Below, piece after piece: positions 1 through 10,441 of a stretch of DNA of 64,000 nucleotides; position 1 is the first letter of the stretch, and each line of letters opens with the position of its first letter. The translations under genes were made by a program, and so were the position numbers. The notes beneath the pieces were generated by a model. It worked only from the letters and a program-made list of their open reading frames with translations. It was not told where the DNA came from and did not search any database. The stretch is taken from the NCBI RefSeq assembly GCF_030936135.1, contig NC_082595.1, forward strand, positions 113,104,334 to 113,168,333. Direction: 5' to 3'. Source of the stretch: Gavia stellata (taxonomy: Eukaryota; Chordata; Aves; Gaviiformes; Gaviidae).

Positions 1-335
1 CCCGGGGGGGTCCTGGGAGCCGCGGGGGTCTCTTAGGGGTGTCACGGGGGTCCGGGGGGCTCAGCGGGCCCCCGGGCTACAGGGAGGGTCCCGAACGTCG
101 CAGGGGACTCTCGGGCTCGGGGGCTCCGGGGGGCGGTCCCGGGGGGGTCCCGGGGGGGTCCCGGGCTCCCGGCGGTGCGGAGGCCGCCGCCGCCCGCCCC
201 CAGGGGGCGCTGTGGGGGAGGCGGGGCCGCGGCCGGCGTTGCCAGGGCGCCGGGAGGGGGCGTGTCCCCCGCCCGGTTGCCATGGCGGCGGAGGGCGGGG
301 CGGAGCAGGGGCCGGTCCCGCCCGCGGGGAGGGGA

Positions 336-337
<2 letters not shown>

Positions 338-369
<32 letters not shown>
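338..369. repeat. (CGG)n microsatellite
   Basis: About ten CGG units lie directly before the NRF1 site, in or just upstream of the inferred non-coding first exon. CGG tracts in 5' UTRs are common in GC-rich promoters and can be length-polymorphic. Confidence 0.85.
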
Positions 370-370
<1 letters not shown>

Positions 371-379
371 ATGCGCGGG

Positions 380-469
380 CGGCCCGTGCGGTCCCGGCCC
401 GGTCCCGGCGAGCCCGGCGCGGTGCGGAGGGAGCGGAGCGGCGGCCGCAGCGGCCGCGGCCCGAGCGCG
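380..469 (+). other. MAPRE3: Candidate non-coding first exon of MAPRE3
   Basis: The sequence ending at 469 is followed by gtgagtgc, a consensus splice donor (GT at 470-471). The first coding exon of MAPRE3 starts with only seven untranslated bases after its acceptor (AG at 6391-6392), so an upstream non-coding exon is required. This CpG-island donor is the best candidate. The 5' limit given here is arbitrary. Confidence 0.5.
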
Positions 470-815
470 GTGAGTGCGGGCCGGCACCGCGGGGAGGGGC
501 GGGGAGGGACCGGACGGCCCCGCGCCGCCGCCATCGCCCGCATCCCGGCACCGGCCGGCGCCGCCCCCCGGGACCGGGCCGGGGGGGGCCGCCGGGGCCT
601 CGGCTGATGGAGCGGCCGCGGCCGGGCGGGGGGGGGGGTGTCCGCCCGCGGCCCCCGGGGACGGAGCGGCCGTGACAGGTGGGGGGGCGCGGGGATGGAG
701 CGCCCGCGGGGGGGGAACGGCACCGGGGCCGCAGGCCCGTGCCGGTGGCGGCGGGGTCCGGCCTGACTCAGCGGCGGCCGCCCCTGCGCCCCGGCTGCGT
801 CTCCCGCAGGGCCCC

Positions 816-860
816 GGCACGGCACGGCACGGCACGGCACGGCACGGCACGGCACGGCAC
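816..860. repeat. (GGCAC)n microsatellite
   Basis: Nine uninterrupted GGCAC pentamers lie in MAPRE3 intron 1. Confidence 0.95.
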
Positions 861-907
861 GCCGGGAGCTGTAGTCCCGGCCCCGGTGGGGCTGCCCGGC
901 ACCGCGC

Positions 908-1030
908 AACGCCGGTTACCGGCCGTCGGGGCCCGTTACGGGGCATCACCGGGCGTCAGCGCCGGTTACCGGGCATCCGCGCCGGTTACCGGGCATCACC
1001 GGGTGTCAGCGCCCGTTACCGGGCATCACC
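908..1030. repeat. Short minisatellite (GCCGGTTACCGGGCATCACC-type)
   Basis: About four diverged copies of a unit containing GTTACCGGGCATCACCGGG and GTCAGCGCC lie in MAPRE3 intron 1. No other function is visible. Confidence 0.8.
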
Positions 1031-4000
1031 AGCGCCTGGGCGTCAGCCGGGGAGACCCCCGGGCCCAGCGGCTCCGCCGGGCCCCGGTGGCCGCCGGCTG
1101 CGGGCTTGGCGATGGTCAGGCAGGGCCGGTGCTGCCGGTCCCGTCCCGCGGGCAGCGGGGTGCCGGTGCGGGGCGATGCTCCCGGGACGGGCGGGCAGAG
1201 GTTGGGTGGCACCGGCTTGGCCGGAGCGGCCCAGGACGGCGGGGCGGCCGCGGCCGTGACCTGCCGAAGCGCGACACGCTCTCCTCCCTCGTCCTCGTGG
1301 CAGCGACGGCGGCGGCACGGTGCCACGGCGGGGCCCGGCGGGGCGCAGGGAGCCCTTCACGGGCGGGACGGCAGCGCAAGCAGCGAACGGTGCCCGCTCC
1401 GGTGCGTGTCGGGATGGGGGGAACGGTGCCCTTCCCGGTGCTCCCCTCCGCCGTCCCCGGGGGACACCCAGCCCCGTCTCCGGCCGACGACCTTCTCACC
1501 CCATGGGGAAGAGCAGGTCCCCAAAGCCGCGGTGTGGGGTGCGCAGACCCCGGTGCCACCCTGAGACCTCCGGTCCCACGGTGTGACTGGGAGCCGAGGG
1601 ACGCCGGGCTGGGGCTCCCCGGGGACGTCGGGTGCCGCCACGGTGGCTCCTTCCCGTCACGCGCGTGGGGACGGGGCGAGGGACAGCTCTCCCCGGTGAG
1701 CAGCGCGGGTGCGCTGGCGTGGCCGGAGCATGTTGGGCCTCCCCTCGAGGGGCTGCCTGGCCGGGGGACACTGCCGCGGCACGGGCCTGCCGGCACGGGT
1801 GGACAACAGGACATCCCCTGCCCCTACCCGTGCCGGGGGGTGCCGATGAGCGGCTCTCCCCGCACCGGCGCTGACAACCACCCAATTTGAATCATCAAAA
1901 GGCACTCGGCATTAATATTTCAGGGATGCTGTGCAGGATAAGGATGCCGGCGAGGGGGGAGCAGGCGCGGTGGGAGGCGCTGCCGGCGGCACCGCACTCT
2001 GCACATGCTCCTGCCGCTGCTATTTCAAGTTATTTAGGTTAGCGAGAGCGAGGCAGGCGGGGCACCCGTGAGGCCGAGGCACCCTGCCCGTGCTCACCCG
2101 TGTCCCCATCGGCCCGGCACCGGGTGCCACGGCTACATCGAGTGCCACCATCACGTGCCACGAGCTCCAGCGTGCGAGCGGCCGGGTTCTCTCACCGCGG
2201 GCTGGGACAGGCGCTGCTGCCTGCTAAAGAGCCAGGAAAACGGGAAAGGTGCCGGGGGACGGACCCAGTGAGGAGCTGGGTGCTGCCTGCGCCCGGGCAA
2301 AACCATCTGCCACACATGGGCTCCGCCGTGGCATGGCACGGCACGGGGACTCTCCTCAGGGTCAGCGATGGGGGAGACGTCTGCAGTGGCCGGGGGGACG
2401 GGGGCGAGTGGCCACCCCTGCCAGCACCTGGGCGACCCTGCCCGCTGCCAGGAGCTGCCTGCCAGCTGCCAGATCAGCCGGCCAGCACCGCAGCGGCTCC
2501 GCGCCGCGCTCAGCCCACGCTGGGTTGTCTGCCACCCCCCTCGCCTATTTGTCACTTGAGAAGCCACCGGTACGGCTCCCAAAATAGAAGCCGCGAGTCG
2601 CAGCAGCCCAGCTCGCCCCGGCGTGGCGGTGCTGCCGGGCCGGTGCAGGCAGCAAGGGGCCGGCACCGACCCGCGGCCTCGGCGGGCAGCACTGCCTGTC
2701 CAGCTCCCGGGCAGCCGCAGTGGCGCACAGTCGGTGCCTGGCCTTGGCAGCCGGCACTGGCACCGCCGCCCCGGTGCTGAGCAAACACGTCCGGCACAGC
2801 CGCCGGCCTCATTCTCCTCCCGCTTTGTTTGGCCAGAGCGCGCCGGCCCCAGCCTGGCGAGGGCTGCGGCGTGGGACGCAGGTGCCTGCCATCGGCGCGA
2901 GGAGCCGGGCTGGACGACCTCTCCGCGCCCCGGCAGTGCCGGCAGGACGGGGCAGAGACACGCGCCCGAGTGTTTTGTTCGCCGTTGGGCCTTGATTAGC
3001 AGCTCGGCGGCCGGACAATTAAAATGCAGCGGTAAGCGTCCCTCCTGCCCCGTCAGCGCGGCTGGCCGGGCGCAGCCCCAGGCACCCTGCGCAGGCGGCG
3101 GGGGGGCTGCCGTGCATGGCGGGGGCTGCGCCCCGGACCCCGCATGCCCCCGCACTGCCGCTGCCTGCAGCCTGCCTGCACGGCGGAAGCACGGCCAGCA
3201 TCAAGGGCAGCCGGCGGGAGCCGCGCTGCCAAGCCAGCCGCTGCTCCCTGGGGACCCAGTGCCTGCAGAGCCGGGACGGCACTTGCCCAGCGCCGAGGCA
3301 GCCATGTGCCGAGCCCTGCGCCGGAACAGCTCCTCTCCCCAGGGCTTGCTGGGAATTGGGGCTAAATTCTTTTTTTTTTTTCTTCTTTTTTTGCAAGAGC
3401 TGGGGCAGAGGCAGCGTGTCAACCGGCTGGGCCGGAGGCTCTCTGCCTGGGGTGCGTCCGTCACCCGGCGTCGGGGCTGGGGCGGGCAGCGGGGCTTCCC
3501 TGTCATTATGCCGGGGCGTGCTCGGCGCTGCGGAGGAGGGCTTTGAAGCCCGGCGTGGCATTTCAGAGGGTGGAAATGAGCTGGGTGGCACCGCACGCCC
3601 CGGTGAGCGTCCCCTTGCAGTGCCAGCATCTCCGGCTGCCCCGCCTCACCACCAGCTGCTTGGGGCCAGGGCCTGCCGGTACTTGGCAGTGCCGCGTGCC
3701 GGAGCGGGGTCAGGGTGCTCCCCGCCGGGCTTGCCTATGCGGTGGCATGCGCAGGAGTCAGGGTGCGGCTGGCGGCGGCACGCCAGGGAGTGGCTGGCAC
3801 GGTGACACCTGAATTCATCCCGCTGTGAAACCCATCCCTGCGGCTGCCGGCACGGGCCTCGGCTTGCTTTGGCAAAGGGGAAGCCGGGGCCGCACACAGG
3901 TGCGAGGCACCAACGCCTGGCAGCTTGCCGGGAAGCGTGTGGAAATCCCGGGTGGCGAGGGGTGGGGGCGCGGGTGTGTCGCCTGCCCGTGGGGAGCCGC

Positions 4001-6399
4001 GTGGGGCGAGGTGATGAGGAAGGTGCCGGGCCCAGCCCTCGCCCGGGAGCAGCCGAGGTTTCTGCCGGGGCTGCACCCCGCTGGTGACGGCGCTGGGACA
4101 GCGTTGGGGGCGGCACCGCGCCCGGAGCCGCGCGGGGAGGGCGTCCTCGGGCCAGCCCCACTCAGGGGGTGCGCTCTGCACTGCCTCGCCTGCCGGGGAG
4201 CGTCCCTGGCGGGGGGCTGCCCACCCAGCCCCCCCGGCTGCGGTGCGGGAAGGGTCCCTGCAGACCCGACGGTGCAGAGCATCCCGCACCCACGTGCGGG
4301 GCTGTGGTAGGGGCTGGGGGGGCTCGCTTGTGGGTCTGTGCCCCCACCCCGGTGCCAGCAGTGCGTGCCCCATACTGCAGCGCGTGCCCCATACTGCATC
4401 TTGCACCCCATCCCACGGCGTGCTCCCCATGGCGTGCTCCCCATGGGCGGTGTGCCGGGAGAGGCAGGAGAGCCGCGTGCCGGGTCTGGGTGCCGTGCAT
4501 CCCCCTCGACTTGAGCGGGGTGAGACCTGGCCCCCGTGGCTCGGTGTGGCGGCTGGATCCTGCCAGGAAGGCTCCGGCACCCAGCCCAGCCCCGCTCCGG
4601 CTCTGCCGTGTGCGCAGGGTGCTGGCAGCTGCTCCCGGCTATTTCGGGCAAGGGCAGCGATGGGGGGGTCAGCTGGCCGCCGGCTCCTCGCCGGGGCGGG
4701 CAGGCAGCCCCCCACCCCGCAGCAGCCCCCCGTGCCTGCCGGCCCCCTGCCCACCCCGGCAGCGGGCAAGTGCCGCTGCTTTCCCGGCTGCACCGCGGCG
4801 GCTGCACCGCAGTGCGCGTGGCTCTGGCTCTGCGCCGCGCATGACTCAGCTCGGCGCTGCTGGAGGGAGGGGACCCCTGCCCGCACCCCAGCCAGCGCCG
4901 GGCGGCATTAGGCTGTTTGGACAGGTGCTGCGGCCGGCACGATGGGTGGCTTCGGTCCTCGCCGGCCGCCGGAGAGTGGGACGGTGCCCACCACGCCATG
5001 CCAGGGGCTGCTGGGGGCTCGGGGGCTGGCGGTGGCCGCAGGGGCCTCGTTTCCAGCTGCTCCGGCGGCTAAAAATACCGACACCCCCGCTGCGTGCCGA
5101 CGACATGGCACTGTGCAGGGTGGGATGGGACGGGGTGCTGGGGGTCCCGGCTCCAGCCGGGGGACAGGCTGGCTCGGCTGCCGGGGGCGGTTCAACCGGA
5201 CGGGGCGCGTGGCTGCACCGGGGCCAGCATCGCCGGTGCTGAGTCACGGCAGCACCGAGGCTGCGAGTTGGGGGGGCTGTGGCCACCTCGCAAGTGGGCA
5301 CCCTGGGAGGTGGCAGCACCCCGGGGTGCAGCACCCCACGGCCACCCCACCGTTGCACCCAGGGCCCCCATCTGCTGGGGGACAGGGGGTCCTGCACGGT
5401 TCCCCCCCCAGGCCCAGGGTGCAGGCAATGCCCCCCCTCGCCAGCCCCACGCGATGCTGGGGGCCCCCCCGAGCCCCCGGCTGGCAGCTGGGCCTGAGCC
5501 CCGGGGAGAGGGGAAGCGGATTAACGCTGCCGCTCTGCGGGGGGGCACGGGGGGAGGCGCTGGGGCAGCGGGGTGGGATGGGGCCCCCTGCTCTCGGGGA
5601 GGGGGCAACAGGACAGAGACCCCACTCTTGCAGCGGGGATGGTCCCTTCTCCAAAGCGTTCGGTGGGAGCCGGCGGGACGGTGTCTCAGTGCCCCCCCCC
5701 CAGCTCTGTGGCACGGTTCCCTGGCGCTTCGCCGTGCCGCGGCTGCGGGGTCTCCGCTCCCGCAGTGCCAGGGCAGAGCCCTCCACCATCTGGGCGCGGG
5801 TTTGCGGCCGTGCCGGCCGGCAGATGTTGCCCCTCTAAGCCCTGCTCTAATGGACCCCGATCCCGGCCCCGGCAGATTAGGCAGCCAGCGAGGGCTGGAA
5901 GGGGGGGCCACAAGCTGCTTATGGGCCGGCGGCAGCCCCCGGGAGCCCCGTGGCCACACGCAGGGAAGGAGCTGCGGCCCGGCGCAGGGGCAGTGCCGGC
6001 ATCCCCCCGGGACCCCCTGCCCGTGAGCCGCATCCTGCGCCACATCCGTCTCCTGCAGTGGGCCCCGCTCCCAGCAGCACCCCGTGACCCTGTGGCCCCC
6101 ACCGGGGTGCCCCTGCTCGGGGCTGGGGTCTGCCTGGCCGGGTGGGACACCACGGGGCTGCCAGGGACCCTCATGCCACCCCCCATACCGGGGGGCGCAG
6201 CCGAGGGGGGTCTCGTGGGCTGCACCGTGGCAGCCTGGCCCCGGCGTCCCCCGGTGCCGGAGTCCGGGTGGGACGGGCACCCTGAGTCCTGCTGCCCCCA
6301 GCATGGAGCGGGGCTGGGCTGGGGGGGGCGCAGCACCGGGGCGGGGGGCACACCGGGGTGGCGGCGCCGGCGTGACGCCCGTCTCTCGGCAGCTGGGGC

Positions 6400-8516
6400 A
6401 TGGCCGTCAATGTGTACTCGACGTCGGTGACCAGCGAGAACCTGAGCCGCCACGACATGCTCGCCTGGGTCAACGACTCCCTCCAGCTCAACTACACCAA
6501 GATCGAGCAGCTCTGCTCAGGTGGGGCGCGGGTCCCCAGCCTGGGGCGGGGGGACAGGGAGGGCGGCGGGGTGCCGCCGGCCCCCCCTGACGCCGCGGTG
6601 TGGGCCCGGCGCAGGGGCTGCCTACTGCCAGTTCATGGACATGCTGTTCCCCGGCTGCGTCCACCTGCGGAAGGTGAAGTTCCAGGCCAAGCTGGAGCAC
6701 GAGTACATCCACAACTTCAAGGTGCTGCAGGCCGCCTTCAAGAAGATGGGAGTGGACAAAGTAGGTCCATGGGCGGGGGGGCCGCGGCGGGACGGAGGCC
6801 GCGGCGGGACGGGGGCCGTGCCGGGAGGGCAGCCCCGCCAGCCCCTCTGTGTGTCCCCCCCAGATCATCGCGGTGGAGAGGCTGGTGAAGGGCAAGTTCC
6901 AGGACAACTTCGAGTTCATCCAGTGGTTTAAGAAGTTCTTCGACGCCAACTACGACGGGAAGGAGTACAACCCGCTGCTGGCGCGGCAGGGCCAGGACGT
7001 CGCGCCCCCCCCAAACCCAGGTGATCACATCTTCAACAAACCCAAGAAACCCATTGGCACTGCAGGTAATGTCTGCCCCCCGCCCCCCCGCCCGGCCTCC
7101 CGCGCCCCACGTCGCTCTGGCCGCGGCCAGGCGTCCCCCCGCGCCCCACCGCCCCTGCCTGCGCCCCGCTCTGCTGCCTGCCTGCCTGCGACCGGGGGGG
7201 CCGAGCGGGTCTGCAGGGACACCCAGGGCCGAGGGGGCGACGGAGGGACCCGCGGGGAGCGGGGCAGGGCTCGGCTGCCTCCACGGGTCCGGGGGCGGTT
7301 TGGCCCCCCCAGGCCCCCCCCCATGGCTGCCAGCCACCCTGTGCCCTGCCGCCGCGGTGCCCGAGTGCCGCCGTGCAGCCAGGCTGCTCCCGGCCGCCGG
7401 TGATGCTCCGTGGGCATGGTGGGCTCCCTGTGCCGGCCCCACCGGAGCGTCTCAAAGGCTGAACCCCCCCCATCCTGCGGCAAAGCCCGGCCGGGCCGCG
7501 AGCACCCCTCGAGGCGGGCTGGGGGCGAGATCTGCCAGGGGAAACTGAGGCAGGGGGGGAGGCTGAGGGCAGGACAGCCCGGAGTCGCGGCTCAGCCCCA
7601 AGCGCTCTGCCTGCCCTTGCTGCCTGCTGCTGCCTCCTGGCCCCTGCCGCCCCGCACGATGCAGGGGGGGGTCCCCACCGGCAGCCCCCCCGGGCCGGCA
7701 TTAACCCGTTGGTCCCCGTCTGCTGTCAAGTCCCCCAGAGGACCTCTCCCACCGGCCCCAAGAACACGCCGAACCCGGCCCGCCTCAGCAACGTCCCCAG
7801 CAGCATCCTCCGGAAAAACTCCCCCGCGGCCCGCAACGGGGGCACCGAGGCCGATGCGCAGATCCTGGAGCTGAACCAGCAGGTAGGCAGGGCCCCGGCC
7901 AGCGCCCGGCTGTCGGCAGAGCCGGGGGACGCCCCGGCGCGGGAGGGAGGGGATGGTGCCGAGCCCCCCCCGGGTGCCGGGGAGCGGCTCCCTCCCGGCC
8001 TGGGGCTGAAGGCTCTGGCCCCCCCGCAGCTGATGGACCTGAAGCTGACGGTGGACGGGCTGGAGAAGGAGCGGGATTTCTACTTCAGCAAACTGCGGGA
8101 CATCGAGCTGATCTGCCAGGAGCACGAGAACGAGAACAGCCCCATCATCACCGGCATCGTCAGCGTCCTCTACGCCACGGAGGTGAGGGCTGGGCACCAC
8201 TGCCGGGACCCTGCTGCCGGTGCCCCCAGACCCTCGCCTGCTCTCTCTGGGCTTCCCTGGGATGAGACCCCCCCTTCCCCACGGCTGCCCCCGGCCTCGT
8301 TTGCTCCCTGGGGTGCCTGGGGGGGGCGGTTTGGGCTTTGCCAAGGCCCTTGCACCGTGCCGGGAGGGGCCGTGGGGATGAGGCGGGAGCGGGAGCGCCC
8401 ACCCTACACGATCCCTGTGCTGATGGCCGGCCGTGCCCCCCTGCCAGGAGGGCTTCGCCCCGCCGGAGGATGACGAGCTGGAGGAGCAGCAGCCAGAGGA
8501 CCAGGATGAGTACTAG
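6400..8516 (+). CDS. MAPRE3: Microtubule-associated protein RP/EB family member 3 (EB3)
   Basis: EB3 tracks growing microtubule plus ends and recruits SxIP and CAP-Gly partners. Six coding exons join in frame: 6400-6520, 6615-6760, 6864-7065, 7731-7882, 8030-8182 and 8448-8516. They give 280 residues (human EB3 is 281). All introns are GT-AG. The N-terminal calponin-homology domain (about residues 14-116) contains [27 protein letters not shown] and [16 protein letters not shown] Pro/Ser/Thr-rich basic linker follows. The C-terminal coiled-coil EB domain has the hallmark [15 protein letters not shown] (about 215-230). The protein ends in an acidic tail DQDEY, the CAP-Gly-binding EEY/F-type motif. 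The start is the first ATG after the acceptor at 6391-6392. [16 protein letters not shown] and the linker place it with EB3 rather than EB1 or EB2. Nothing appears broken. Confidence 0.97.
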
Positions 8517-9440
8517 CCCCGGCACGCTCCCGCGCCCCGCGCCGCCCCGCGCCGTTCCCCCACCATAGACATTCGAGGTCTGAGCCTGTGCGCCTCGCCC
8601 TGCACTGTCACACGCCATCACGGTCTCCGGCAGCCGAGCCCACGGCCTCGGCGTCCAGCAGCTCCGGTGGGAAGCCACTGTCTCCATAATAAATAGATGT
8701 CCATCCACGGAGGAGCACGGCTGTGCCTACGCCGGGGGCTTGGGGGGGTGGGGACGGGCTCTGGCCACCGTGCCCGGGGCTCGGCCCTCGCCACCCCCAC
8801 CCCATATTTATTTCCGTTGTCCCCTCCGGTGCGAGTGCCGCAGCCGCCCCGGTATCCCCGCCTGCCCTGCGGTGTGAGAGCGAGAGGGAAAGAGTGAGTC
8901 CTTGGAGTGGCACGCGCCGCCTGCGCCCTGCCAGCCCCGCCGCCCGGGGACGGGGGCTGGAGCCGGTGGCCCTGGGACCACTGCACGGGGGTCGGTGCCC
9001 GCCCGGCAGCCTGCGGGGAGGACGCAGCTGGGAGGAGGGAGGTGTTGCTTCAGGTTCCCGGGAAGACGAAAAAGAAACCGCAGCCCGGCTGACACCACGG
9101 CCGCCCGCCTGCTCGGGCAGATGCAGGCAGCGGGGTGGGGGGCGGCCCTGGCCACCATGGGCCGGGACAGAGTAGCCCGGAGCGGGAGCCTGTCCCCACT
9201 GTGGGGCTGGCAGCGCCCCTCTCCCCGCTGTGGGACCCCCTCCTCTCGCCCATGGCCACCGAGGACGTCCGGGTCCGGGTCTCCCGCCCCACGGGGCGCT
9301 GGGGTGGGTTTGCCGAGAGCGGCACGCAGCGCCTGCCCTGGCCATCCTCTCCCCGTTGCATCGCTTGTCTGGTCCGTCACCCCGGTTGCGAAGCCTGCAT
9401 CTGTGTTAAGTTTTATTTAAAATAAACTCGTGTGGTAAAA
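8517..9440 (+). other. MAPRE3: MAPRE3 3' UTR with two poly(A) signals
   Basis: The stop is followed by about 0.9 kb of non-coding sequence. A canonical AATAAA at 8688-8693 would give a short 3' UTR. A second AATAAA at 9421-9426, after an AT-rich stretch, would give the long form. Both lie before any other gene feature, so alternative polyadenylation is likely. Which one dominates cannot be read from sequence. Confidence 0.75.
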
Positions 9441-9771
9441 CGTTGTCCCGCCCGTCTCTGGCCTGGCTCCGGGCCCTGCGCACAGCCCCGGTGCTGCGGG
9501 AGGTGGTGGGGCTACCGGCAGTGTGCGGGGAGCTGCACCCCGATGTCTCCGTGCCGGGGCATGACCGGGGAGGGGGCAGCGGAGCGTCGCAGGGGCCGGG
9601 CCCGCGGGGGTGCGGGGGGATCCCTGGGCCGGGCCGGTTCAGGAGCCCCCGCTCGGGGGTGGGACATTGAAGAGCTGCTGCGGTGGGGGGGGGGGGGGCG
9701 CCTGTTTCATCTTCGCCCGAGAACTCACTCGGAATTTCGTTCCTGGAGCTGAGATACAAAAGCCCAGAGAC
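9441..9771. other. Intergenic spacer between MAPRE3 and the U1 cluster
   Basis: No gene, RNA or recognisable repeat seen. It contains a G-run at about 9686-9698. Homology with the other arm of the inverted repeat starts at about 9772. Confidence 0.5.
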
Positions 9772-9952
9772 GCTCCTCCGCGCATCGCCCGGGCGGGCTC
9801 CGCTGCCCGCCCCCTTCCCGCTCCGCCCGCCGGCGGGGCCGCGGCCGACCGGACCCGCGGACGCGAAACCGCCCCTTCCCCACCCGCCCGCCCCACACAC
9901 CCGTGAACCACCACAGCCACCGGTCCCACCGCCCCAACCACTACCAATCAGC

Positions 9953-9961
9953 TCTGTCTTT
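9953..9961 (-). terminator. U1 3' box (copy A)
   Basis: On the minus strand the sequence reads AAAGACAGA, fitting the snRNA 3'-box consensus AAARNNAGA, preceded by GTTT. It starts 14 nt after the RNA 3' end, the usual place for Integrator-directed 3' processing. Confidence 0.8.
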
Positions 9962-9974
9962 GGCACCGCCGAGC

Positions 9975-10138
9975 CAGGGGAGAGCGCGAACGCAGTCCCC
10001 CACTACCACAAATTATGCAGTCGAGTTTCCCGCATTTGGGGAAATCGCAGGGGTCAGCACACCCGGAGTGCAGGGGATGAGCCTCGCCCTGGGAAAACCA
10101 CCTGCATGATCATGGTGTCTCCCCTGCCAGGTAAGTAT
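9975..10138 (-). ncRNA. RNU1: U1 spliceosomal snRNA, variant (copy A)
   Basis: 164 nt, the exact length of vertebrate U1, running from AUACUUACCUG at the 5' end to CUCUCCCCUG at the 3' end. The 5' splice-site pairing sequence and the Sm site (AAUUUGUGG) are intact. Compared with human U1 recalled from memory it has about ten substitutions. Loop I reads AUCAUGCAGG instead of AUCACGAAGG (position 35 A to C), and loop II reads CCUGCAC instead of AUUGCAC (positions 65-66). These are the U1-70K and U1A binding loops. Position 24 keeps the canonical C, unlike copies B and C. The promoter elements and 3' box are present, so it may be transcribed, but protein binding may be altered. Confidence 0.93.
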
Positions 10139-10319
10139 GACTCACACCCGCGCCCGCACCGCACCACGCACCCGCACACACACACACAACACGGACACCG
10201 AACAACAACGCCACGCGCCAAACACCACCACTCCGCCTCACGCGCTCCACCATCTGCCGCCACGAAGACCCACGCAGCCCCCGCGCACACCCGTGGCCGG
10301 CGCCGTCGTGGCGCGTTGG

Positions 10320-10353
10320 GCTCCCGTCATCCCGCGCGGCGTCTGATCTGCAT
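10320..10353 (-). promoter_or_regulatory. Distal sequence element of U1 copy A (octamer plus ZNF143-like)
   Basis: On the minus strand an octamer variant ATGCAGAT (10346-10353; consensus ATGCAAAT) lies about 210 bp before the RNA start. Next to it is CTCCCGTCATCCCGCGC (10321-10337 on the plus strand), which fits the ZNF143/Staf consensus at most positions. This octamer-plus-Staf pair at about -210 is the known architecture of vertebrate snRNA enhancers. The same pair occurs in copies B and C. Confidence 0.7.
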
Positions 10354-10441
10354 GGACACGCCCCCGACCGCCCCGCCCCGCCCCTGCCGGCTCGCAGCGC
10401 CTCCGCCGGCAGCGCCGCGCTCTACATAGCCACGCCCCCGT

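Larger units (their letters stand above)
160..469 (+). promoter_or_regulatory. MAPRE3: CpG-island promoter of MAPRE3
   Basis: This is a very CpG-rich stretch with no TATA box. It contains a CTCF-like motif (CCCCCAGGGGGCGC, about 197-210) and a perfect NRF1 palindrome GCGCATGCGC at 367-376. It ends at a strong splice donor. It is the only promoter-like island upstream of the MAPRE3 coding exons in the window, so it is inferred to be the MAPRE3 promoter. The transcription start itself cannot be fixed by eye. Confidence 0.6.
470..6392 (+). other. MAPRE3: MAPRE3 intron 1
   Basis: GC-rich intron with no convincing coding exon. It holds two short tandem repeats near its start and a T-rich tract at about 3369-3391. 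It also has three TGACTCAGC-type AP-1/ARE motifs (764-772, 4842-4850 and, inverted, 5238-5246), and a MEF2-like CTAAAAATA at 5069-5077. A small duplication of CCCCATACTGCA/CGTGCTCCCCATG units lies near 4366-4445. The long open frames here are a by-product of high GC. Confidence 0.65.
9772..10441 (-). repeat. Left arm of an inverted repeat carrying a U1 snRNA locus
   Basis: Read as reverse complement, this stretch matches about 12022-13511, excluding the LTR and the N gap there. The match covers the upstream control region, the U1 RNA, the 3' box and about 200 bp of 3' flank. Homology ends sharply at both sides. The upstream half is also shared by the third copy at 13745-14240, in direct orientation. 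Confidence 0.85.

Noticed and set aside
61-949. Several long open frames in the MAPRE3 CpG island
   Set aside because: Overlapping frames on both strands with low-complexity Gly/Ala/Arg/Pro content, no homology recognised; expected from base composition.
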